Assembly (NCBI GenBank): GCA_016933315.1
Contig: JAFGBE010000183.1
Coordinates: forward strand, 1 to 5,158
Direction of reading: 5' to 3'
Source of the DNA: Candidatus Auribacterota bacterium
GTDB lineage: Bacteria; Auribacterota; UBA6266
DNA length: 5,158 nucleotides
Below are positions 1-5,158 of this stretch, one piece after another (the first letter of the stretch is position 1; every line of letters starts with the position of its first letter). A program made the translations under genes and the position numbers. The notes beneath the pieces are model-generated. The model searched no databases and was not told the DNA's origin. It worked only from the letters and a program-made list of their open reading frames with translations.

Positions 1-637
1 ATTCATCTTCAAACGGCTCAAAATGAATATCGCTCGCCCTGTCCTTAATAGCCTGAATTAAAACAAGGTTGAGAAGCCTTACTACCGGGGCTTCGCTGGC
101 CAGTTCCTTAAGGCTTGTAAGATCCATATTCTCCGAGCTATCAACCGAACCCGAAGGCATTTCTTCCTCTATCTCCTCCAGAAGCTCCGTAAATGTTTCG
201 GTTTCATCGCCATAGTATTTTTTAATCGCATCCTCTATATCCTGTTTATTGCTGATAGCCCCCTTTATATCCATATCAATCATAAATCTCAAATCATCAA
301 GCATATTGGGGTTGAGAGGATCCGCCATGGCGACAATCAAAGTATTGCCTCTCAATTCGCAGGGTAAAATCTCATACAGCCTGGCCATATTCGAAGGAAT
401 TTTACCTATAACTTCTTTGGGTATCTCGACCTTTTTTAAATTGACTGTCTCCATGCCGAGTTCCTGGCCGAGAGCCATTATAATATCTTCTTCCGAAACA
501 TATCCGAAATCAACAAGGACATGTCCGAGCAACCTGCCGGTACGCTCATGCTCGTCTTTAGCTTCTTCGAGCTGTTCTTTTGTAATAAACCCCCTCTCAA
601 CCAGGAGCTGCCCTAAAAAAATACTGTCGGTAGTCAT
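1..637 (-). CDS. GspE/PulE/PilB-family assembly ATPase, N-terminal part only (cut by left window edge)
   Basis: The frame is open from an ATG at 637-635 to the window edge, giving about 212 residues (MTTDSIFLGQLLVERG...) without a stop. Residues 1-143 form an MshEN/T2SSE N-terminal region with two repeated LG..L(V)..G units (about 7-30 and 36-59) and end in KKYYG. An acidic linker (about 144-175) follows, then the start of the motor's N-terminal subdomain: SEAPVVRLLN at about 181-190 and the family hallmark ASDIHFEP at about 201-208. Walker A, Asp box, Walker B, His box and zinc cysteines would lie outside the window, so catalytic competence cannot be judged. It is a paralogue of the complete ATPase at 1741-3444, with gap-free alignment over residues 1-143. 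It starts 9 bases after the pilT stop, so it is probably co-transcribed and translationally coupled. By family it should hydrolyse ATP at the cytoplasmic base of a type IV pilus or type II secretion machine. Which of the two cannot be told from this part. Confidence 0.9.
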   Translation of the reverse strand, partial: MTTDSIFLGQLLVERGFITKEQLEEAKDEHERTGRLLGHVLVDFGYVSEEDIIMALGQELGMETVNLKKVEIPKEVIGKIPSNMARLYEILPCELRGNTLIVAMADPLNPNMLDDLRFMIDMDIKGAISNKQDIEDAIKKYYGDETETFTELLEEIEEEMPSGSVDSSENMDLTSLKELASEAPVVRLLNLVLIQAIKDRASDIHFEPFEDE

Positions 638-646
638 CCGCTATTT

Positions 647-654
647 TCACCTCT
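647..654 (-). promoter_or_regulatory. ribosome binding site of the partial GspE/PilB gene, overlapping the pilT stop
   Basis: On the minus strand AGAGGTGA occupies these bases and lies 9 bases before the ATG at 637-635. It matches the anti-Shine-Dalgarno complement well. Its last three bases (TGA) are the pilT stop codon. Ribosomes ending pilT would therefore sit on this site, which suggests translational coupling. The coupling is inference; the motif and overlap are read directly. Confidence 0.6.
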
Positions 655-1717
655 TGCCGCTACTGTTAAGTTTTCCTATAATTTCGCCCGGATCCTGCGC
701 ATATGCTATCAAATCCTCGTACTTGATAAGATTGGCTCTGTAAAGTTCATACAAGTGGGCATCAAGCGTATGCATCCCGAGTTTCTGCCCGGTCTGCAGG
801 TCCGAAACGATTCTGAAAGTTTTTTTCTCCCTTATATGCGCCCTTATTGAATCGGTGGCAATCATAACTTCAAAGGCGGCAATCCTGCCTTTGCCGTCAG
901 CTTTAACCAATAACTGCTGGGATATCACAGCCTGGATAGACGCCGCAACCTGTTGCCTTATCTGCTCCTGCTGGTTTGCGGGGAATGCATTTATTATCCT
1001 GTCCATCGTACGTACGGTACCTGTGGTATGTAAGGTCGCAAAAACAAGGTGCCCTGTCTCCGCCGCCGTTATCGCGGCTTCCATCGTAGTGACATCCCTC
1101 ATTTCGCCTACAAGGATTACATCCGGATCCTGCCTTAATGCTCGCCGGAGGGCTTCAGAAAATGAAGGGACATCAACCCCTATTTCCCTTTGCGTTACAA
1201 TACAGTTCCTATGCCTATGGTAATATTCGATAGGGTCTTCGATCGTTATGATATGTGATTTCCTCTCGCTGTTGATAAAGTCAATCATGGTCGCGAGAGT
1301 CGTAGTTTTACCTGACCCGGTCGGGCCCGTAACCAGGACAAGCCCTCTGGGCTTGTAAAGGAGGTCTTTAATTCCCGGTCCTAGTCCTATCTCTTCGAAA
1401 CTCATAAGTTTAGACGGTATCAGCCTCAAGCTTAATGCATATCTGCCTTTCTGGCGGTAAACACTTACTCTGAATCGCGCCTGTTCGCCAAAACCGAAAC
1501 CGAAATCCGTACCTCCTTCTTCCCTTACTCTCTGGATATGAACCTCGGATGTTACGGCTTTCATAAGGCGCTCCGTGTCAGCGGGGGTTAGTTTTTCCCC
1601 TTCAATAGGGCACAATTCCCCATCCATCCTTAAAACGGGGGGAGAATCAACGGTCACATGAAGGTCCGAAGCGTTTTCATCCACAACTAACTGCAGCAGA
1701 TCTTTCATCTCATACAT
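647..1717 (-). CDS. pilT: PilT-type twitching motility / pilus retraction ATPase
   Basis: This complete 356-residue protein is close to the usual PilT length (about 345-370). It has an N-terminal PAS-like subdomain with the SDLHVT signature (about 17-22), then the RecA-like motor: Walker A GPTGSGKT (131-138), Asp box ITIEDPIEY (157-165), Walker B VILVGEMRD (200-208) and His box TGHLVFATLHT (221-231). The stretch FPANQQEQIRQQVAASIQAV (245-264) is strongly PilT-like. The C-terminal motif equivalent to AIRNLIRE of known PilT, reported as important for retraction, is SIRAHIRE (290-297) here. There is no zinc tetracysteine motif, which separates it from GspE/PilB. By family it forms a cytoplasmic hexamer that depolymerises pilin and retracts the fibre. 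The ATG at 1717 is preceded by AGAGGG seven bases upstream; a second in-frame ATG at codon 4 is less well placed. It sits between two GspE/PilB paralogues, 23 bases after the first and 9 before the second. Confidence 0.96.
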   Translation of the reverse strand: MYEMKDLLQLVVDENASDLHVTVDSPPVLRMDGELCPIEGEKLTPADTERLMKAVTSEVHIQRVREEGGTDFGFGFGEQARFRVSVYRQKGRYALSLRLIPSKLMSFEEIGLGPGIKDLLYKPRGLVLVTGPTGSGKTTTLATMIDFINSERKSHIITIEDPIEYYHRHRNCIVTQREIGVDVPSFSEALRRALRQDPDVILVGEMRDVTTMEAAITAAETGHLVFATLHTTGTVRTMDRIINAFPANQQEQIRQQVAASIQAVISQQLLVKADGKGRIAAFEVMIATDSIRAHIREKKTFRIVSDLQTGQKLGMHTLDAHLYELYRANLIKYEDLIAYAQDPGEIIGKLNSSGKR

Positions 1718-1724
1718 ATTTTTT

Positions 1725-1730
1725 CCCTCT
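1725..1730 (-). promoter_or_regulatory. ribosome binding site of pilT
   Basis: AGAGGG on the minus strand is seven bases before the pilT ATG (1717-1715). It lies inside the 23-base gap after the upstream ATPase gene. It favours the first ATG (MYEMKD) over the second one three codons later. Confidence 0.6.
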
Positions 1731-1740
1731 CAAATTCATC

Positions 1741-3444
1741 CTATTCAATATCCATCTGTGTAATGCGGAAAACCTCATCCAACGTGGTAATTCCGCCTAA
1801 AGCTTTTCTTATGCCGTCTTCGCGCAGTGTTCTCATGCCTATTTCCCTTGCTTTCTGCCTTATAACACCGCTGGTGCATTTCTGATATATCATCTTTCTT
1901 ATTTCATCATTGACCACCAGCAGCTCATAGATTCCTATTCTTCCCTTGTATCCGGTATTATTACACTCGCTACACCCGACCCCTTTATAAAATTTCACAT
2001 CCTTTATCTTTTCGGGGTCAAGTTTCGCGGCCGATATTTCATACTCGCCGGGCTTATATTCCTGTTTGCAGGCATTGCAGATTTTTCTGACCAGCCTCTG
2101 CGCCAGGATAGCCTGGACCGAAGATGCGACCAAAAAAGGTTTAACACCCTGGTCTATCAGCCTTGTAATGGCACCTGAGGCATCATTGGTATGAAGAGTG
2201 GAGAAAACCAAGTGGCCTGTCAACGCCGCCTGCACCGCAATATTAGCCGTTTCAATATCACGGATTTCACCGATCATTATAACGTTGGGAGCCTGTCTTA
2301 ATATTGACCTCAGCACGTTTGCAAATGTGAGCCCTATGTCTTCATTGACCTGCACCTGGTTTATCCCCGACAGCATATATTCTACAGGGTCTTCGACCGT
2401 TATGATTTTTCTGTCGGGCCGGTTTATATAATTCAACGCGCCGTAGAGCGTTGTGGTTTTTCCGCTGCCGGTAGGGCCTGTTATAAGCAATATCCCGTTG
2501 GGAAGAGTTATAAGGTCCTCAAATGTTTCCTGGTCATCGGCAAAAAATCCGAGCTCCGAAAGTCCGAGCAGAAGGCTTGATTTGTCGAGTAATCTCAACA
2601 CGACACTTTCCCCGTGGTTGGCCGGAAGGGACGAAACACGCAAATCTATCTCTTTGCCCATCAGGTTGATTTTTATTCTGCCGTCCTGGGGAAGCCGTTT
2701 TTCGGCAATGGACATGTTAGACATAATCTTTATTCTCGAAATAATGGAGCCTTGTAATCTTTTGGGGGGAGACTGCATCTCATGAAGGACGCCGTCTATC
2801 CTGTAACGGACTCTGAATTTCCTTTCCAGCGGTTCCAGGTGAATATCGCTTGATCTCATTTTAAACGCTTCTAAAATCAGCAAACTTACAAGCTTTATGA
2901 CGGGAGCTTCTTCAGCCACTCCCTCTTCTTCCACATTGCGCGTTTTTTCGTCCAGAAAAGTTATGTCTCCCTCGCTGAGTTCCGCAATCATTTTATCCAC
3001 TGTTTCTTCGGTAACGCCGTAATATTTATCAAGAGCCGCTAAAATTTCCTCTTTCGTCGCGACAACACCCTCTATATTACATTTCAGGATAAAACTTAAA
3101 TTGTCAAATATATCCGCGTCGGTGGGCTCTGCCAGCGCAACTGTAATCGTATCGCCTTTCTTTTTTATGGGGACAATCTTGTACTTCTTTGCGGTTTCAG
3201 GAGGGATTAACTTTATTATGTCTTTGGGAATATCTATATCGCTTAACTGAATAAATTCCATTCCGAACTGTACTGCCAACGCCTTGAGAATGTCGATTTC
3301 TTTGCACAAACCCAGTTCAACAAGGGCTTCCTGGAAGCTTTTTCCGGTTTTGACAGAATGATCTTTGGCCTTTTCAACGGATCCTTCATCAACCAGGCCG
3401 ACATCCATCAAAATATTGGCAATATAATCACTTTGTTGAGTCAT
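1741..3444 (-). CDS. pilB: GspE/PulE/PilB-family assembly ATPase, complete
   Basis: This is a full-length 567-residue assembly ATPase, a normal size for PilB/GspE. Domains in order: MshEN-like N-terminus (1-143, two repeat units at about 7-30 and 36-59), acidic linker (about 144-178), N-terminal motor subdomain with SSDIHLEP (198-205) and RYRIDGVLH (213-221), and RecA-like motor. The motor has Walker A GPTGSGKTT (323-331), Asp box ITVEDPVEY (348-356), Walker B VIMIGEIRD (388-396) and His box TGHLVFSTLHTND (409-421). A zinc-binding tetracysteine follows: CNAC (456-459) and CSEC (491-494), the hallmark of PilB/GspE and absent from PilT. By family it powers pilin or pseudopilin assembly from the cytoplasmic face of the inner membrane. 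The segment before Walker B reads RQAPN where most members have RQDPD. The gene leads the motor operon, directly behind the promoter at 3459-3488; its ribosome site is weak (GGA five bases before ATG). PilB is preferred over GspE because pilT follows, but GspE remains possible. Confidence 0.95.
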   Translation of the reverse strand: MTQQSDYIANILMDVGLVDEGSVEKAKDHSVKTGKSFQEALVELGLCKEIDILKALAVQFGMEFIQLSDIDIPKDIIKLIPPETAKKYKIVPIKKKGDTITVALAEPTDADIFDNLSFILKCNIEGVVATKEEILAALDKYYGVTEETVDKMIAELSEGDITFLDEKTRNVEEEGVAEEAPVIKLVSLLILEAFKMRSSDIHLEPLERKFRVRYRIDGVLHEMQSPPKRLQGSIISRIKIMSNMSIAEKRLPQDGRIKINLMGKEIDLRVSSLPANHGESVVLRLLDKSSLLLGLSELGFFADDQETFEDLITLPNGILLITGPTGSGKTTTLYGALNYINRPDRKIITVEDPVEYMLSGINQVQVNEDIGLTFANVLRSILRQAPNVIMIGEIRDIETANIAVQAALTGHLVFSTLHTNDASGAITRLIDQGVKPFLVASSVQAILAQRLVRKICNACKQEYKPGEYEISAAKLDPEKIKDVKFYKGVGCSECNNTGYKGRIGIYELLVVNDEIRKMIYQKCTSGVIRQKAREIGMRTLREDGIRKALGGITTLDEVFRITQMDIE

Positions 3445-3458
3445 AAATATCCATTAAA

Positions 3459-3488
3459 ATTCTAGAATAGAAATAAAACCAAAGTCAA
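3459..3488 (-). promoter_or_regulatory. sigma70-like promoter for the motor ATPase operon
   Basis: Reading the minus strand, TTGACT (3488-3483) resembles the -35 consensus with 5 of 6 matches. TAGAAT (3464-3459) resembles the -10 consensus with 5 of 6 matches. The spacer is 18 bases and T-rich. Transcription would begin near 3452, only about 8 bases before the ATG at 3444, implying a very short leader. This fits the poor Shine-Dalgarno sequence there. It is the only gene boundary in the window with room for a promoter. Prediction by consensus only. Confidence 0.6.
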
Positions 3489-3498
3489 GAGCAATCAG

Positions 3499-3521
3499 AA
3501 AAACCGTTACAAAAATGTAAC
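3499..3521 (-). terminator. possible weak intrinsic terminator after tsaD (or operator-like inverted repeat)
   Basis: A perfect 6-base inverted repeat, GTTACA and TGTAAC, with a 4-base loop (3506-3521) is followed on the minus strand by GG and then five T (3503-3499). It starts 28 bases past the tsaD stop codon. The stem has only two G/C pairs, so termination would be inefficient. The same palindrome lies 11 bases upstream of the -35 box edge at 3488 if its T-run is included, so it could instead be a binding site for a regulator of the pilus operon. The repeat is plainly visible; its function is inferred. Confidence 0.35.
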
Positions 3522-3549
3522 ATGTCTCGCTTATAAGTTCAACTAATTA

Positions 3550-4539
3550 CTATATTTTCAGATTGGGGTCTGCATGGAACCCGGCATTCAGGCCTCTATT
3601 GATAATTTCAAATCCCAGGCCGGCAACCATGGCCGCATTATCGGTACACAAATCGAAAGGAGGGATAAAAAGTTCTATGCTGTTCTTTCCGCAATCTGCT
3701 GAAAATTTCTCTCTAAGCCTGCTGTTGCATGCCACTCCTCCGCCCAAGACTACCCTGTTTATGCCGTATTTGACGGAAGCTTCTATTGTCCTGGAAACAA
3801 GGACATCGACTACGGCCTCCTGAAAAGATGCCGCGATGGAAGGAATGTCCAATCCGGATTTTTCGTTTTCTTTAATATAATACAAAACCGCCGTCTTCAA
3901 TCCGCTGAAACTGAAAAAATAGGGGTTTCTTTTTACCTTTGCCCTGGGGAAATTAATAAAAAGAGGGTTTCCTCCGGCGGCAACTTTCTGTATCGCGGGC
4001 CCGCCGGGATACCCGAGCCCCAAAAGCTTGGAAACTTTATCAAACGCTTCGCCGGCGGCATCATCAACTGTCGTGCCCAACAGCTCATATTCGCCGATAT
4101 CCCTTGATATGCCGAGTAACGTATGCCCTCCGGAAACAATAAGCCAGATAAAAGGCATTTTTAAAGAATCTTCCGAAAGCAAATTTGCATATACATGCGC
4201 ATGCAGATGATTGACGCCCGCCAGGGGTTTGTTTATAGATTCGGCAAAGGCCTCGGCAAAAGAAATCCCTACCAATAATGCTCCTATCAAACCCGGGCCC
4301 CTGGTAACAGCTACGCCGTCTATATCCGCAATTCTTATGCCGGCGGACTGTATTGCGATATCCACAATGCTCTCTATGCTTTCAAGATGCGCCCGACTGG
4401 CTATCTCGGGGACGACGCCTCCGAATCTCCTGTGTATATCCACCTGAGAGGAGATGACGTTCGACAGTATTCTTTTGCCGCCGGAAACAACGGCTGCGGA
4501 AGTTTCATCGCAGGAAGTCTCGATGCCTAATATTTTCAA
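3550..4539 (-). CDS. tsaD: TsaD, tRNA N6-adenosine threonylcarbamoyltransferase
   Basis: The 329-residue product carries all hallmarks of TsaD (also Kae1/Gcp/YgjD; E. coli protein about 337 aa). The N-terminal ASKHA nucleotide-binding start is GIETSCDETSAAVV (5-18). The metal-binding histidines lie in VNHLHAHVYA (109-118; H111 and H115). Further motifs are SGGH (136-139), GYPGGP (176-181), FSFSGLKTAV (209-218), GGGVACNSRLR (266-276) and CTDNAAM with D300 as the expected third metal ligand. By family it transfers the threonylcarbamoyl group made by TsaC/TsaB onto A37 of ANN-decoding tRNAs, in the cytoplasm with TsaB and TsaE. The start is TTG, chosen because the conserved MKILGIETSCDET begins exactly there and a Shine-Dalgarno-like sequence is well placed. 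It overlaps the upstream deacetylase stop (shared TTGA), indicating an operon. No key residue is missing. Confidence 0.98.
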   Translation of the reverse strand: MKILGIETSCDETSAAVVSGGKRILSNVISSQVDIHRRFGGVVPEIASRAHLESIESIVDIAIQSAGIRIADIDGVAVTRGPGLIGALLVGISFAEAFAESINKPLAGVNHLHAHVYANLLSEDSLKMPFIWLIVSGGHTLLGISRDIGEYELLGTTVDDAAGEAFDKVSKLLGLGYPGGPAIQKVAAGGNPLFINFPRAKVKRNPYFFSFSGLKTAVLYYIKENEKSGLDIPSIAASFQEAVVDVLVSRTIEASVKYGINRVVLGGGVACNSRLREKFSADCGKNSIELFIPPFDLCTDNAAMVAGLGFEIINRGLNAGFHADPNLKI

Positions 4540-5158
4540 TCTCCACCCTTTATGTTCGCCATCTCAGAAGCTGGAACTATTTTCAAATCATTACATTTTA
4601 TCACATTAATATAAGAAATCAGTATCTTCAGCGTCTGTTCGCGGTAATGGCCTATGCCGACAGCCCCGCCGTTCTTTTTCGACAGCTTTATTAATTCTTC
4701 GAACGCATTTCTTATTGATTCATCTTCCCTGACATTATCCAGAAAAACATCTCTTTCTATAGAAGGACAACCGATTTCTCCCGCAACCTGACAAATGACA
4801 GAATCATTTGAAGTAAGGCTGTCGACAAAAAACAGCCCTCTTTTATCCGTTTCCCCCAGGACCGTCCTGACAAGATCTTTCGACTTGCAGGCTTTTGATC
4901 CCATATGATTATTCACGCCGGCGGCGAAGGGGACAGATTCAAGGTTCTGTTCCAGGGTTTCTATTATCTCCTGTTTACTCATGCCCGAAAATATTACTCC
5001 CCTGCCCGCATCAATTGCCCCGGATTCGGGTTCCATCGGACAATGGAGCATCACCTCAAATCCCATCGAGTGCAATTTAAGCGCGCTCTCTTTTGAATAA
5101 CGCAGGTGCGGGAGCACAGCACAATCAACAGGTTCTTTTACGCCTTCAAGCAGGCGGA
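4536..5158 (-). CDS. divergent polysaccharide deacetylase family protein, C-terminal part (cut by right window edge)
   Basis: The frame is open to the right edge, giving about 207 residues of the C-terminal part; a GTG at 5117 is internal, since conserved sequence (LLEGVKEPVDCAVLPHLRYS) continues upstream of it. Recognisable family features (PF04748, YibQ-like): AVLPHL, then GFEVMLHCPMEP, GVNNHMGS, FFVDSLTSNDSV, ERDVFLDN, and a late AVGIGHYREQTLKIL. The expected N-terminal signal or membrane anchor and the early DD motif would lie outside the window. The fold is a NodB-like deacetylase barrel. Members are thought to act in the cell envelope of Gram-negative bacteria and often sit near carboxy-terminal protease or murein hydrolase activator genes. 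The true substrate is not established. The visible histidines in LHCPMEP and NNHMGS suggest a retained metal site, by analogy. Its TGA overlaps the tsaD TTG, so the two genes are very probably co-transcribed. Confidence 0.88.
   Translation of the reverse strand, partial: RLLEGVKEPVDCAVLPHLRYSKESALKLHSMGFEVMLHCPMEPESGAIDAGRGVIFSGMSKQEIIETLEQNLESVPFAAGVNNHMGSKACKSKDLVRTVLGETDKRGLFFVDSLTSNDSVICQVAGEIGCPSIERDVFLDNVREDESIRNAFEELIKLSKKNGGAVGIGHYREQTLKILISYINVIKCNDLKIVPASEMANIKGGD
4541..4551 (-). promoter_or_regulatory. ribosome binding site that supports the TTG start of tsaD
   Basis: AAAGGGTGGAG on the minus strand lies just before the TTG at 4539-4537, with AAAGGG six bases upstream. It is embedded in the last codons of the deacetylase gene. 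It backs the TTG start, as does protein conservation from the first residue. Confidence 0.6.

Noticed and set aside
249..743. Open frame on the plus strand of 164 codons
   Set aside because: It lies antisense to the partial GspE/PilB gene and the pilT end, both with strong family motifs. Its translation is serine/isoleucine-rich with no recognisable domain.
855..1223. Plus-strand open frame opposite pilT
   Set aside because: It is a shadow of the conserved Walker B/His box region of pilT. Its cysteine- and alanine-rich translation is typical of an antisense frame.
2198..2785. Two plus-strand open frames opposite the complete GspE/PilB gene
   Set aside because: They are antisense to conserved motor motifs and have no domain signature or ribosome site that stands out.
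3459..3468. Ten-base palindrome ATTCTAGAAT over the -10 box
   Set aside because: It could be an operator, but a short AT-rich palindrome overlapping a -10 element can arise by chance and nothing else supports it.
3563..4447. Several short open frames on both strands inside tsaD
   Set aside because: All overlap a fully conserved TsaD reading frame; none shows independent motifs.
4895..5096. Two overlapping plus-strand open frames opposite the deacetylase
   Set aside because: They are antisense to the conserved deacetylase sequence and look like chance frames.
5115..5117. GTG as the start of the deacetylase gene
   Set aside because: The frame stays open upstream to the window edge with family-like sequence, and the expected N-terminal domain is missing, so the GTG is an internal valine codon.
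1..5158. RNA genes, CRISPR arrays, insertion sequences, attachment sites, unusual novel system
   Set aside because: Nearly all bases are covered by well-recognised genes on one strand. No direct repeat arrays, tRNA-like folds or transposase motifs were seen by eye.

Overview
All genes in this window lie on the minus strand and read right to left. They are packed with overlaps or gaps of 9-23 bases, except for one 105-base gap at 3445-3549. Base composition is moderate (mid-40s % GC by eye). The mix of a divergent polysaccharide deacetylase, tsaD and a cluster of type IV pilus/type II secretion motors suggests a Gram-negative bacterium. The arrangement and protein style resemble uncultured PVC-related lineages such as Omnitrophota, or deltaproteobacterial-type genomes. 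That placement is an impression, not something the sequence proves.

Right part (5158-3550): the 3' portion of a divergent polysaccharide deacetylase (PF04748 type) enters from the right edge. Its stop codon overlaps the TTG start of tsaD, the universal tRNA t6A modification gene, in the shared bases TTGA. A Shine-Dalgarno-like sequence just upstream supports the unusual start.

Middle gap (3549-3445): this short gap holds a hairpin with a T-run (possible weak tsaD terminator or an operator) and a good sigma70-like promoter whose predicted start site lies only about 8 bases before the next gene.

Left part (3444-1): three hexameric secretion/pilus ATPases follow in tandem. They are a complete GspE/PilB-type assembly ATPase (567 aa), a complete PilT-type retraction ATPase (356 aa), and the first ~212 residues of a second GspE/PilB-type ATPase cut off by the left edge. 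The two GspE/PilB proteins align without gaps over residues 1-143 (51 identities by hand count, about 36%), so they are diverged paralogues flanking the retraction motor. The likely role of this operon is to power extension and retraction of a type IV pilus or related filament; platform and pilin genes would be expected further left, outside the window.

No RNA genes, mobile elements, CRISPR arrays or clear novel defence-type systems are visible. The points most worth a second look are the two-PilB-plus-PilT layout, the altered c-di-GMP-binding positions in both MshEN-like N-termini, and the substitutions in otherwise canonical motor motifs.
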